64,000 bases of DNA from Cercospora beticola (GCF_033473495.1 NC_088942.1:1736001-1800000), one strand, 5' to 3'; shown: positions 22,734 to 34,988, numbered from the stretch's first letter. A program made the numbers and translations. The notes: generated from the sequence alone by a model not told the origin.

Positions 22734-24173
22734 GATGGCGGTCTGTCTCTACGGCGGTCCGGTCGCAGCGCACAAAAGGGTCCTCCACATGCGCCCGCAC
22801 GGCGTCGGTGGCCTCGTGGCAGAGAAAGCACAGCGTCGTCCGAATCCGGGCGGCTGCGTGCGTGCACTGCGCGACACCTCGGCCCTATGTCATTTGCGTC
22901 TGTCGCAACTCCAATCGCCCTGCGCCGGGTGTGGTGTGTGCAAGCGGAAGCGCGCAGAAGGCTCGCCCGGCGAGCTGGTACTCAGGAATGTGGAAAGGGT
23001 ACAAAATCGGATGGTATGCTATGCAGAGGGCCAGACTCTGCGCAATAACGGAAGAGACTCGAGGGAGAGGCGGGCGCGCGCGGCGGTGGTAGCGACAAAC
23101 GGAGATGCGCTTCTTGGAGACGAGGAAGAATCGAGCCGACTGCTCGTAGATTGGTGGCCGGGGACGGTGTCGATCAGCACACGGAAAGAGAAGCGCCTTC
23201 GGTGTGAACGGGTACGTCACCAATACACGGCGCAGCTGGTCAAGACAGCTCTGTGGGAAGAAGTACCAACGACTGCACAAGGCGGTCACAAAGGGTAGGT
23301 CATCAGAGTTGTACAGGGGCCAGTAGTATAGACTATAGGGCGAGTGGTGGAAGGTGGAGCACGTTGAAACAGGCCAGCAGTGCCTACAGCAGACCATTTC
23401 CGACCCCTCAATCTTCTGCTTCCGGCGCAGACAGCAGAGCAGCCGTGGGAGAAGGGTTTGTTGGTCTGCTGCTGGCAAGGCGGCAGGCTCTCGCGCTGCC
23501 ACGATCCACGAACTGCCAGCTCTGCAAGTGGGCGCGCTTCGCTTCCTGCGTCCATTCGTGGCCATGGTCGACACATCTGATCTGCGCCTCCCGTCTGCCC
23601 GCCGCGCAGGTGATCTGGGAACAGTCGAACCCTGCAAATTACGGATGTCACGACCATGTGCCTGGGAGAGCAGCAATAATACCGCTGCCGTCGAGCGCTG
23701 CTGGAAGGATGGAGGGCGTTCTTGCGCACTCATGCCGCCACCGCAGCGCCCTGTCACGCCTGATGAGCCTCCGGCGTCAAAAGCAGTGCGAGATGATGAG
23801 GGCATGGCGTCTTTGGTCGGCTATCTTGACAGCAATAGGATGAAAGTCGTCCCGAGCGAGTGGTAGTCGAAGTCAATTGTGCTCGTGGTGGACGACTTCA
23901 GCTCATCTTCAGCTCACATCAATGGCGGCATTGTAGACCACATTGTGAGACGTTCTCCCATGGTGGATGATAGTAAAATGCTGTCTGCCTCCCGCAATCC
24001 TTGCCGCTCATGCACACAGCCCACGGCGAAAAGCAGCCGATGTGGACATTCGGCATCGTGGACCTCCAACGCGGGCGGGTTGACGTTGCTGCCAAAGTCA
24101 ATCGAACCTCGGGTCTGCAAGAGCTTCGAGAGAGCTTCTACCTTCCCTCTGCACACTCACAGCAGCAGTAGCT
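22734..24173. promoter_or_regulatory. Shared divergent region between skn7 and the Prx5-type peroxiredoxin
   Basis: The two start codons face away from each other with 1.44 kb between. The stretch is rich in G and C, with several long overlapping frames open on both strands that look accidental. Next to the peroxiredoxin, GAGCTTCGAGAGAGCTTCTA (about 24122-24141) has TTC and GA units that loosely resemble a heat-shock-like element. I saw no clear Yap1 site (TTASTAA). Shared control is inferred. Confidence 0.4.
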
Positions 24174-25180
24174 ATGTTCGCGGCCCGCCACTTCGCCTCT
24201 GCATCCTTCAAACAATTCTCCAAACCACTTCTCTCATCAACACGTCAATTCCACGCAACAGCCGCAATCATGGTCAAAGCCGGAGACTCCATCCCAAACG
24301 TCGAGCTCGTCGAGGGCGCTCCCGACAAGAAGGTCAACATCGCTAATGAGCTCTCTTCCGGAAAGGGTCTCATCATTGGCGTTCCTGCTGCCTTCAGTGA
24401 GTAGCGACACTCCACCTGCATTTGCTGCCGCATGTCTTGGCCGCGGGGGGCGTCTGCCACAGTGACAAGTGGTCTACTAATGATGCTGATCTTCACATCC
24501 ACCCAGGCCCTACGTGCACAGCGAGGCACATTCCCGAGTATCTGAGCCACAAGAGCCTCAAAGGTATGGATGGTACACTAACTCCCTGTACTGTACTGGC
24601 AACGGTTATGCTGACGGGCCGGACAGATGCCGGCAAGGTCTTTGTCGTTGCCGTCAATGACCCATTCGTGTAAGCTGCTGCTTGCTGTCCCCGTACTGCC
24701 CAGCTTCGGCATACTCGTCGGCGACCTCTGCAGGTTCGAGACTAACACGATCTGGTGCAGCATGAAAGCATGGGCAGAGTCATTGGACCCAAGTGCAAAG
24801 TCTGGCGTAAGTAGCTGATCCATCCTCCTGGATCCGGGGATATTGGTGTCCAGATACTTCCGACCCGGATCATCACAGACGTTGTGCCGGCCGTTATGCT
24901 CACATGTGGCGCTGCAGATCCGCTTTTTGGGAGACCCTCACTCTGAACTTACCAAGGCCTGGGACCTGGAATTCGACTCCGCTAAGGTCTTTGGCCAGAA
25001 CAGAGGCAAGCGTTGTGCCATCACCACCGAAAATGGAAAGGTGAAGTCGGTTCACATCGAGCCTGACAACACGGTATGCCTCGAATGATGTGTTCTTCAC
25101 GCTATTTGATTTGCTGATTTGGTTCGCACCTCTAGGGCGTGAGCGAGTCTGCCGCCGAGAAGGTTCTGGCCGCACTCTAA
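24174..25180 (+). CDS. Peroxiredoxin, Prx5/Ahp1 family, with a mitochondrial presequence
   Basis: Six exons (24174-24396, 24507-24563, 24627-24669, 24761-24806, 24918-25073, 25136-25180) give 189 residues, and every junction keeps phase. Residues 1-30 are basic and Ser/Ala-rich without acids, a typical mitochondrial presequence. A second ATG at residue 33 (MVKAGDSIPNVELVEG) would give the usual cytosolic start, so dual localisation is possible. The peroxidatic cysteine is Cys78 in PAAFSPTC. Conserved VVAVNDPFVMKAWAESL and FDSAKVFGQNRGKRCAI follow, and the protein ends AEKVLAAL. These enzymes reduce peroxides, especially alkyl hydroperoxides, using thioredoxin or glutathione. A cysteine in GKRCAI may be the resolving residue. 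It is divergent from skn7, a known regulator of such genes in yeast. Confidence 0.95.
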
Positions 25181-25552
25181 GCCAACGCACATCACGAAAT
25201 CATGGGGCACAACCTCCACAAGGCAAGTCTCATGCCAAGCATAGAGAAAGGAAAAATAGACGAGTACAACACGAGAAAATGACAATTGATCATGCATGCT
25301 TCGTATCAACCTATTTACAGAATCTCTGTCCAGTGCAAATGCTCAGCAAACTCCGATTCATGCAGACCCTGTCGCCCTGTATGGGGGACCCAACTCCGAC
25401 ATGACTAAAACAGTCTGATGCAGCCGTCGCCGCGGCCTTGCTTTCACAACCCCCCCTTTTCCCCCTTGAGCGCCGGCATGATGTTCACCGGGGTATCGAG
25501 CTATCGAATCACAACATAGCACATCGTACAACTTAATTCAGCAAAGCGGAAT
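25181..25552. other. Convergent intergenic region
   Basis: About 370 bases lie between the stops of the peroxiredoxin gene and the zinc-cluster gene. No feature is seen beyond short pyrimidine runs. Confidence 0.5.
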
Positions 25553-28090
25553 TCATGACAAACCAAGTAGTCCACCCTGTTGGGCGAATTTAAGCTGGTA
25601 CTCCCGCAGGTCCGCCCAGGTTCGGAGTTCGGTGTCCTCGTCATCTGGGTTGCTGCTGCCATCAGCTTCGCTGTTGGCGGGGCTGGTACGCTCCAGCTTC
25701 ATGAGAATCTTTAGGAATGCACTCAAGTATTCTTGAGCTTGCATGGCCAAAGGACCTTTACGCTGGTCAGGCGTTTCGAGAAGAGTGCTGGCAATTGAGC
25801 GGATCTTCATTGTCTGCGGGAATGTCAGTGACTTGCTCGGGGCACAACGGTCAGTGATAATAACTTACAAATGAGTCGGCGTTTGGCTCCATGTTGACCT
25901 GATCAATACTGCCAAGGACGGTGAGGAGGTCCTTCACGATGCTCTCACGCTCATCGTGCATCTCGTGTTCAATCATGTCGTAGTGACTGGTTGGCACTTG
26001 GGGCACCATGTTGTCGATGCCGGCAGCGGTGATGCCCGCACCAGGTGAGCTCGGCAGGGAGTGGGGCGATTGTCGGGATCGCTGATGTGCTTCGCAGAGG
26101 TTCCAGTATTTCTCCACCAAGTAGGACCTGGTCGCTAAGCTGGACGCGTAGATGTTGGCCTTCTGGATCTCATGTTGAGTGCGGCGTCGCTCTTCCGCGG
26201 TCTGCTCGGTCATCGTTCGGGATGAGGGGCTCATCAGTGACTGGGCTGGATCCCGACCAAGCTGAGGCTGTGCGGCGAAGGCTGGGTAGAAGCCTCCGTT
26301 CTGCTGGCTCGGCGTGCCGACATCCGTCCGGACAGTAAGCTCCGAGGGAAGGTTGCTCATCGATTCTTTGCAGCGACGCAGAGATTCGTATAAGACACGT
26401 TTCTGTCGATCCCAGTCGACGATGGCGTCAATGCCCCATGCCATTTCCATGGTGGCTACGGCGTTGTAGGAACAGTACACGCGGACGTTGGCATTGAAGC
26501 CAGCGATCGACGGAATCAAGCCCGCTGGCTGTTGCTCCGTGTGTGTTGGGTAGATGCAGAAGTCGTCTACCTCGGCTGGCAATGGAGGATATGGTTCAGT
26601 GTGGGTTGGAGGAGGGATGACCAGTTCGCCGAAGCTGGCGCCCAGCTGCTCCATTGACTTGACACTGACGAACATAGTCCAGAAAATGCGGCGACCCATC
26701 TCCAGTGTGATGTTGTCGACGCTCTTTTCGCTGCCGTGATCGATGCCATTTGTGCGACTGCCCATGGCCGCTGGGAGCGAGCCCAGCTGTGCGTAGCTTT
26801 GGGCCTTTGCCTTGTGCAAGCCAAGGGTCCGGAGGATGGTCAAGCATTCGCCGAAGTATAGCCGACCCAGACGCCATCTGAACGTGTAGACTCCCGTCAA
26901 CGCCAGGAAGTAGCTGGTGGCAGCATCGTACACATTCAAATTGTCGCTCTCCAGATATCCAGGTCCACGCGCCGCAGCGCACACTTTTTGGCATCGTTGC
27001 ACCAGACTCATGTGGTTGGGAAACATATTCTCGCGCTTCTGAGCTTTCAGGTGCAATCGTGGTTTTCGCGGAAACGACGCGACCAATGCGCCAATCATGG
27101 ACGCAAGCAGTGCCAAGAAGGACTTGTTCGTAAGATCTTCTCTGCGCTTCCATGCCTCGCGGAAACTGGGCTCGTGAGGGAATGGACACAGCGGGTGGAT
27201 GTAGGTGAAGAAGTCGTCGATGAGCAGATCCAGCGTCTCCACGGGACAAATCGACTCTGCTGACAGCGGCGATGATGAGAGCCCGACCAGAGCGTGCGCG
27301 GCGTTCGTGGGCGAAGCTGGCGATGAAATTCCTGAGCCCGGCGTGCTTGCATTGGCTTGCTCTTCGAGCCGCCTCCTCTTGATGGCCTCAGCATGGCGAT
27401 TGGGAGGACCTCGTCGCCGGCTCGGTCGGTCGAATGTGCATGGGATGTCGAGTGCAGCACAAGCTCGGCAGGGGGGACCCGTCTCGTCGCACTGTTTCCA
27501 TTAGAATTGCTCGACCTCAGGCATTGCCCGGACTGTCTCTCACATACCTTAACTTTGCGAATGGAGCACGAATCGCATGCTTTCCGTAATCGGTTCGTCT
27601 TCTGTGGCTGCTCTGGAGTGTTCGTCTGCGTTGGGGGAAGTGACAGGCCGGCTGCACTCGTCGGGTGGCTCGTCACCGGCGTGGGCTGCTGCAGCTGGTG
27701 CGAGACATGTGGCATATAGTGTCGTGACTGGTCGTCGGGCCCCGAATGGTGCTGGAGCTCGTGCGCGAGACTCTGGATGTGCTGGCTCGCGGGGCTGTTG
27801 TGGCCTGTGCCGGGCAGCGCCTCGACTTTGGGATAGATGGGCTGGTTCAGACTGCTGAACTGCAGCTGCTCCTGCTGGGCCGGTTCGAGCAGCTGCTGGG
27901 CGCCGCCGGGAGGTGGGTAGAGGGCGTTGCCGTAGTGCTGGTCCTGCTGCTGCTGTTGCTGCTGCTGCGGCGGCGGGGGCGGCGGCGGGTAGCCATTGGC
28001 GGCGGTGTTGCCGTTGTTCATTTGCGCCAGCATCCAGTTGTGCACCTGGAGCTGCGATGAGTAATAATTCGACATCACGGCGGCAGACAT
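25553..28090 (-). CDS. Zn2Cys6 transcription factor with a Fungal_trans middle domain
   Basis: Three exons, 28090-27548, 27491-25869 and 25813-25553, give 808 residues. The first intron (56 bases) splits the zinc cluster; joining restores Cys172-x2-Cys175-x6-Cys182-x6-Cys189-x2-Cys192-x5-Cys198. A basic linker RPSRRRGPPNRHAEAIKRRR follows. The middle homology region starts near residue 265 (LLIDDFFTYIHPLCPFPHEP), as in fungal_trans regulators of sugar or polysaccharide use, and ends past residue 600. The N-terminal 170 residues carry a proline then glutamine tract and are rich in Gln, Pro and His. The start at 28090 (MSAAVMSNYY) is preferred over an in-frame codon upstream. It acts in the nucleus; the target genes cannot be told from sequence. 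Confidence 0.92.
27925..27985. repeat. CAG/CTG and CCG tract coding polyGln-polyPro
   Basis: CTG-type triplets on the plus strand, read as CAG on the minus strand, code a glutamine run next to a proline run inside the zinc-cluster protein. Such tracts often vary in length. Confidence 0.8.
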
Positions 28091-29700
28091 TCGGGACAAT
28101 GGTGGGCGAGCTTTGGGTAGAGACCCAGAAGTGTAGCGCGAATCCGCGCGAAAGTGGGCGCGGTGTCGCCGGTAAATAGGTCGCTGGCAATGATACACAG
28201 AAGCGGTACTTACGGTGACGAGCAGTTCGATCGATGGGATGGACGCCAGACGCGACTGATAACTAACTGCACGGCGGCAAGTGGCGGCCGTCGACTGGGA
28301 TCCCTCACTAGAGTCGCACGAGGGCCTGCTCCGACCAATTTGGCGAGGTCAGGTCACGCACACGCGCGAAGGCAGCATGGGCGAGCGAGAGTGCGTGCGT
28401 GCGTGCGCGAGCGTAGTCCGAAGACGACAACGCCAGACGTCGACGCAGGTGCGCTGCCAGAGCGGGCAGCGAAAAACACCAGGGCCTGCCGCAAGCTCAA
28501 ACTCTATCTGCGCTGCGCAAGTCGCAACAAGGACCGGGCTAGCGCTGCACGCCCAGCCCAGCAGCAGCAGCGACCGGGGCAGGGCAGGCCAGGGCAGGGC
28601 GTGGGTGGCAGCAGGCGCAGGCATGGCTGGCATACTCACCTGCTCCACCGCGACGGTGTGTCGCAATCAAACGCTCGACTCGACCAGCCCGCTCCCAGCA
28701 GCGCGTGAGGTAATGCGCCGCCGGCCTCTCCCTGTCCGCGACGGAGAGCGATGCGTGCGCACGGGCGGCAGCAAGGTCGCATGGTATGGGAGCAGCATGT
28801 CTGCAGATAGCCACCAGAGCGACCAGACTGCTCCCGTCAGCAGCAGCAGTACAGGCACCGTGGTGGTACGGCCAGCGCGCAGTACCCTCATCAACCACGA
28901 CGACACTACGTTTCCTAGCGCCCTTCACTGGCCCTACCCGTGCAGTAGCTGACCGCAGCCGCTCGAGAACGGGCGCTGCTGAAGACACTGCTGCTCTGCG
29001 CGGCCAGGGCTCCCAGACGAGCTTACCGCGCCCTCCAGGACCGTCGTCCGTCAAGCCTCTGCCTGCACCCGCCCATGCCATGCCTCGCCATGCCACCAGC
29101 CCGGGCGGTACAGTACCTCCAGACGTGAGGCTTGTACGGAGGTACCTGCCGCCCACCGTAATGCAATGGCTGCTTCCGCACACCCAGGAGCCGCATCACG
29201 CAGCAACATGCCTCCACGACACGAGCGTCATCGCCCAGCGTGCTTGCTCGCGGCCTATGGGTCTGGCAACCAGACCGTACCCACCGGCTTTCCGAAATCG
29301 CACGTCCAACACCCCTCTGCACCACTGAGACGAGGCGAGGCCCACACGCAAATTTCTCTAGACGCATGAGCTGCTGTCCTCCTGAGAGCCTAGCGCCTCT
29401 CGGCTGCTGGTAGGCGAGCGCTGCGTCGCCATCACAATCATCATCGCACAGATGGCCTCCAGGACCGGGTGTCAGGGCGCAAGTACCACCTCTTACTCAG
29501 GCGCCATGCTCTGCCTACTCGGGCCCGACTTCACCTTTTGGGAAATCCCTAGGATTGTGCGTCAGTCCGCGGGGGTTGCGCGCGAGCATCCCCACGTTCC
29601 AACAACACATCTACCTCTGTACTTGTGTCTGCCGCAACGAGCTATGTGCATTGCAGGACGATAGTGCTAGCGCTGGTGCTGGCGACTGAGTCGGTCATAG
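28091..29700. other. GC-rich region upstream of the zinc-cluster gene
   Basis: Many long frames overlap on both strands, as expected by chance in GC-rich sequence; none shows a family motif. Short GTGC/GCGT repeats occur near 28390-28415. I read it as promoter and leader. Confidence 0.45.
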
Positions 29701-29815
29701 AGCTTGGCGAGCTTGAAATTCGTCGTGTTAGTGGTCGTTACCTGCAACGACTTGCTGCGGGAATCAGCCTGATTCGAAACAAGGTGCACTGTCACCCCGA
29801 CACGTTCACAGCTAC

Positions 29816-30393
29816 ATGACGCACAGAGATACGACAAACTCAAAACCACACACCACATCCAATGGCGTTTCGACTCTTTCCCGCTCTTCTCTGACACTAA
29901 GCAGTGAGCATCCATCAACATCAGCGCGCTCTCGCAGCCTCATCCTCGCACAGCGAACGTCACCTTCACCGACTGTCGTTGCTTCGATCACAAGGCCAGA
30001 ACGGTAAGGATGAAGAAGTCCGAGCTAACGCTACCCCCATGATTCCAGCAACGTTCACGCAAGATGACGAAAAAAAAATCGTGATTGCCACCTTTCGGAA
30101 TTGCCTCGCGGACGACTCGTTGTCAATTGATTCAACGTCCCGTCCACTGAATCTTCTGAGGATATCCAAGTCAGGTCGACGGGCCTAGCGCCACAGAGCT
30201 TCTGCGCCTCGAAGCACAACCGGACGAAGTTCGGCAGCTCAAAGAGGGAATGCGGCAGAAGGAGAGAACCTTCGACGCTGAGGAAGAAAATCTCTACGCA
30301 AACCTTATTTCAGGGCAGGCGGGTCGGCCTCGAACCTTAATAGGAACGCCCAAATCTGCGAGCGTGCCTTATTGCCAATCATGCCAACAGTGA
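29816..30393 (+). other. Possible small spliced gene, model unresolved
   Basis: A textbook intron is visible at 30004-30048: GTAAGG donor, GAGCTAACG branch region, ATTCCAG acceptor. The following exon reads ATFTQDDEKKIVIATFRN in one phase. From 30160 another frame, one base off, is open to a TGA at 30391 and looks coding (LKEGMRQKERTFDAEEENLY). Upstream of the intron the frame that fits phase has no ATG, though CTGACACTAAGCAG near 29896 could be the end of an earlier intron. A real gene with a missed exon, or a gene with one frameshift, would both explain this. No family was recognised. Confidence 0.3.
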
Positions 30394-31703
30394 CCGTCTT
30401 TTGCCTCGTTCAACAATCGCTGGCGGGCGGCAACATGGCGGAACGTTGAACACGATGCGGCCAACGGAATACATGATACATTGGATGAGGCGATGAATTA
30501 GAGGAGAGTCTTGACTCTCCGTTTCACACAGGCGGTAACAGGCGGGCCAGCACTCCAATTCTGAACTTCTGATACCGGATGGGTGCGGCGAGCGCACCGC
30601 TCTAGATTGAGAACAGACGCCACGTCCTGGTTGTCGACCCGCTTTCTGCACATTCGAGTCATGCGTCGAGACGGCAACGACTGGCCAGGCAATGCCGTGA
30701 CCAGCGCACTGCGTTGGCTGAACTTTGGGCAGTTCCGATGTTTGTAGCCGACTCAGGAAATGGTGTTCCGTGAAAGCAATGAGCCGCAATCGACCCTTCC
30801 CCACGATGTTTGAACGACTCGCGATTGCTGAGGTACCTTTTGTTGCAGCTCATGTAACTTTCTATGTGGCATCCGCGGATAACCAGAGGTCAGATGAGCG
30901 GGCAGATGCAGCCATACCAGGCGCGTCGTCTGTTTCTACTTGATTGCGCGACGTGGGGTCGGTCAGAATGCTGAGATGTTCGACATCAGACAGGCTTGGT
31001 TGTTTCCAAGAGTGTTGAAACACCGGGCCGGCGCCATGGCTGATTCGTCCACGATAACGGCTGTGCAAACTTCATATGAAGTACACACGGCTGACAACGG
31101 CATGGCGATATGCAGCAGTGCTGAGCGGTGAAGAAGGCGAGGGATGTAGTGGGATATCGTCTAGAAGATGAGGCTACATCCAGCGTGCCATGAAGTTGGG
31201 AGACTGGGGACGATTGCAGTTTTCATAGCGGTATGCACGTAGTGTCGTCAGGTGCTTTGCCTTGTGATCATGCAAGCTTCGTTTTGACTTCTCGATCGAT
31301 CACGGGTCTCTTTGCTACGTGGAATGATGGGAACTGGGCAATCCTGTTCACGTGGAGAACAATTGTAGGAGCAGGAAGCACTCAGGCTGTGTGCAAGTCA
31401 CGAAGTGAAGTCGCTGTCGCCAGATCGAGCGCAAAGAAGGTTTCGCCCCACCACAACAGTGGCGACCGCAGAGCCGCAAAACTTCATCTTGGCGTGCCAA
31501 CCATCGCTCCTACCCTTACAGACGCCGCTTCACGTACCGGACATAGTTGCGCTTCCAAGCGCCAGACGCGATAGCGCATCGGCAGCCTTGCAAATCCGTC
31601 GTCAGGAAGAGCGTCGCGGCCATTCATCGCTTCAAAGCCTGGCGACTGGTACCAGCAAACAACTGCCGACGAGCAAGGGTGGTCAGCCGAACCGCAAGAA
31701 CGC
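30394..31703. other. Intergenic region with no supported gene
   Basis: Only short open frames are present and nothing was recognised on either strand. Confidence 0.45.
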
Positions 31704-32423
31704 ATGCAATCGAATTCACAAGCAAAGGACTGCCCAGAACCCCAGTCTTGTGCGCCGCAGCGCGGTGAATATGGTCCTGCAGTGTCAGTAATGGCAAAGT
31801 CGCGAGCCAGAGGCGGTCTACGAAGACAACGACGGCACGACCAGTCCACTTTGCAACCAGCGCCAAGATGCCCTCTACTGGAACTTCCCGCAGAACTTCG
31901 GGAGATGATCTGGGTGCACGCAGTGACAGAGTGGGAGCCAGCTCCGAGCGGGTCAGGAAGCGACAATAGGAAAGCACTGATGAAGCGGCCGATCAGGATG
32001 GATCGCTTCAATCGACCTTGCCCTGCACCACTGACCCTGGTATGCCACCAGATACGCACGGAGACTCTGAAGTTGTACTACCAGCAGAACATCTGGGAGT
32101 GTTGGAGGCCTCTATTTTGGCTAAAGGACTGGAGCGAGAGCACACTCATCGACTGGCTTTGCAGCATTGGCCCCGAGCGAACGAAATGGCTTCGGGATAT
32201 TGTCTTACTTTACAAACACGAAAACGAGCTGGAGCACGACATCAAGCAAGCACTCTGTGAAGCAGACTTCGAGCTGAGAGACTGCGATTTTCACGACAAG
32301 CAAGAGTTGAGCGAGTATGAAATGTGCTTCGAGTCCATGGGCTTACCGCGTCATTTTGGCCGGAAGCGAAGATGGGATCGCTGGATGGCCGGAAGTGTAG
32401 CGACTGCAGGTGGCAGCGGTTGA
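31704..32423 (+). CDS. F-box-like (LPAELR) protein
   Basis: A single exon of 239 residues. After a polar, basic leader comes CPLLELPAELREMIWVHAV (57-75), the F-box-like motif typical of large Dothideomycete families. TLVCHQIRTETLKLYYQQNI is the usual second block of that motif, and WLCSIGPERTKWLRDIVLLY the third, so the family architecture is complete. An in-frame ATG at 31791 (MAKSRARGG) is an equally good start and would give 210 residues. Paralogues are thought to bind Skp1 or to be degenerate adaptors; no partner or substrate can be named. The product is acidic near the C-terminus and ends in a Gly/Ser stretch. No intron is needed. Compare the related gene at 9461 and the pseudogene at 43562. 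Confidence 0.75.
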   Translation: MQSNSQAKDCPEPQSCAPQRGEYGPAVSVMAKSRARGGLRRQRRHDQSTLQPAPRCPLLELPAELREMIWVHAVTEWEPAPSGSGSDNRKALMKRPIRMDRFNRPCPAPLTLVCHQIRTETLKLYYQQNIWECWRPLFWLKDWSESTLIDWLCSIGPERTKWLRDIVLLYKHENELEHDIKQALCEADFELRDCDFHDKQELSEYEMCFESMGLPRHFGRKRRWDRWMAGSVATAGGSG

Positions 32424-34988
32424 GAAGCAACTCAAGATGCTGACCGACAGTCGTGCGGCAGCAACACCCCTTGCCAACGATGCACGCACAATTTTCGACT
32501 TGATTGCACCTTACATTGCAATTTCTCTTACGTTGATAGGATGAGAATGAGGAGCAGCAAAAGCGCATCCCTTAGTGCACTGCCATCCTGTATCTAGTCT
32601 AGGCCGAATAGCTGGAGGATCGCCAGCTGGGTTGGGTACGATGCGCTCTGGTGGCGGACTACCAACCGGAGTATTCCGCGTCCAGCTTACTGCTCGTAAG
32701 TCGAGGACTTGACATGGCACCTCGCCAGCGCTAGTTCGAGATCAAAGCGCATCCGAGACCAGGAACCCGAACCATGGAGACTATGATCGACTCGTCGCCA
32801 TGTCCCGCCATTTGCCTTTGCTTCCCTGATCAACAAAAGTAGCAACAGGCTCAAGCGAAGTGGTGTCCACATCCCACTCTACTTCGTGATGTGAAGCACA
32901 GGTCTTTCGGCCTGACTTCCGATAGCGGCGTATTTTTCATTCGCTCTTGCATGCAGAGACAACGCGAGACTGCAATGCAATGGACTTTGGTGCTGGAGAG
33001 CACACCTCCGGCAACATATCAGAAGCTGGGAACGAGGCCATCTCGGGCAAGCAATATTCGGTTATGCGGGAGAGTCCCATTGTGTCGAAAGATCTCAACA
33101 CCGTTCAGCCAATGCTCTCTTCGCTGTTGTGTTGTTGTTGTCATCAACAAGCTTACTCTCCGCTGCTATTGGCCTGGGCGACTCGTGATCCCAGCATAGC
33201 AAGGTTCGGATACCATGGCAGGTTCCGACACGCGCCCCTCTCTGTCCAGACGTAATGCCAATGTTACAGCAGGATGCCGTCGCAAATCCCACGCTTCTGT
33301 CTACTGGCGCGAATACGTGGATGCAAAGAACCAGGAAGCAGTCAACCTGCCACTTCTTGGCCACATCAGTTCTACGCTCTGGCGGTGGGCCTCACCAGAT
33401 GTCCTGGTAATCTCCTGCGTTTGACTTCATGGGGCATGCACAAATCGGTCTTGCAGATTTCATGAAACCTGTCAAGGTACGGTTCCGCGAGCAGTGGCAC
33501 GATGGCTCTGCGAATGCGCTGGAGAGGAGTTCACCATAGAACATCCGCTTCCGTCGACGGAACCTCCCTTACTTCCGTCTCAGCGATTTGGGCACTCCTC
33601 TGTACAGACCGCACAAGTGAGCGCTCTTGCGTTGAGTCTCACGCTAATGAGAATCCCTTCTTGTCGCAATATGCAGCCCATTCCAAGTACGGTGCGTGGC
33701 TCCACGCAAGCTCGCTGCTCGTCCTAGAGAACATGCATCGTGCGTCTGGTTGGCATCGACAGCAAGTCGCGATACGATGGGGTATCCGATAAGCGGGAAC
33801 GATGTCATCAATGTGTCACAGAAAGTCTGCGGCGTAGGAGCCACCGAACTGCAAACAGCCAAGCAGCTCCGGCTCGCAAAGCTGGCCCGATCTGGACATA
33901 ATCACCCGAGTGGCGGACTAAGTCTTTGCACATATTCTCGCAGTTACATTCTATGTGACTACTGGCTAGTTGTGCTTTTGTCGGCCGTATTGCTGATGCG
34001 GAGAGCGGCTCTTGGGCTCGGTCTGCCGTGGTGTGCGGCAGCTGCCCTCATTCTGCCTCTGCTCTGAACATGGTTTACCTAGACGCAGCCCTTAGCCTGG
34101 AATTTTCCGGGCAGATTGCAAGACACTCCTTTGATACGGCATCATAGCTACCCGGTAGTGTCAGTATGCAACCAATTGCGCTTACTGCTTTTGTTGCCAG
34201 CATCGAGAAGAAATCCGACAAGCGCATGAGCATGGCCACCCCAGCCAGAACGCTTCCACGCCAAGAAGATTATCCTAGACCAACCACATTAGCGTCGACA
34301 AACCTCGTGCAGAACACGCTTGCAATTTGGTCATTTAGCCACGGATTACGCTGCGTCAGGAACTAACGGTCAGTTGCGTGCCCTACGATCGGCAGCCTGA
34401 GACGAAAAGTTCTCCATAGAGTCCATAGGGCACAGTATTGGGCCTGTCTGCTAGTGAGATCTGTAAGTCTATCTCCGTACCTCGACACGTTATTGCCGCG
34501 AATGGCTCCTCGTTCATTGATGATTGCGGTACGAGACGCACCGACCTTCTCTCTGCCTTTAGGCTATTCAAACACATCACTTGATGCGGTCACTACTAGT
34601 GTGAGACGCTCATGTTTCTCATCAGAAGAGCGGGAAAAGAACAATGAAACGGTGTTTGATCGCGCAGGTTGTTGCTTCCTCTGCGAAGCCTTTGCTACTA
34701 ATCAGACGCGACCTTGATGACGTTCACCTACTGTAGGCATGTTTGTTGGCTTCTCATGTGCCTATCCCTGATACAAGCCTGTGCTTACGGATAAACCTGC
34801 CCGAAAGGCTGCTGCTCAATGAGGCAGTCTGGACGACAATGGCGATGAACTCTCCTGACTCGACACAAGAGGAGACATTTTGATTGATGAAGTACAGTAT
34901 CATAACACAGGACTGGCGTGGTATATTCCCCACAACCAAACAAGAACTGCTTCAGCGACTTTCATTGTCAGGACTACCTTGTGGAACT
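32424..34988. other. Intergenic region with an isolated intron-like signal
   Basis: No gene is supported over 2.5 kb. At 33617-33676 a clean intron-like stretch appears (GTGAGC donor, GCTAATG branch region, ATATGCAG acceptor) with coding-like sequence on both sides (for example AHSKYGAWLHASSLLVLE after it), but the frames lead only to a 76-residue product from 33502 that I do not recognise. Confidence 0.35.

Noticed and set aside
22885..23805. 306-codon open frame on the minus strand upstream of skn7
   Set aside because: It overlaps several equally long frames on the other strand in GC-rich DNA, has biased but motif-free composition and lies in the skn7 / peroxiredoxin intergenic region; it looks accidental.
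24095..24125. Possible tRNA-like B-box (ATCGAACCT) before the peroxiredoxin
   Set aside because: No matching A-box at the right spacing and no cloverleaf could be drawn.
28154..29183. Several 180-220 codon frames on both strands
   Set aside because: GC-rich DNA makes long chance frames; none has motifs and they contradict each other.
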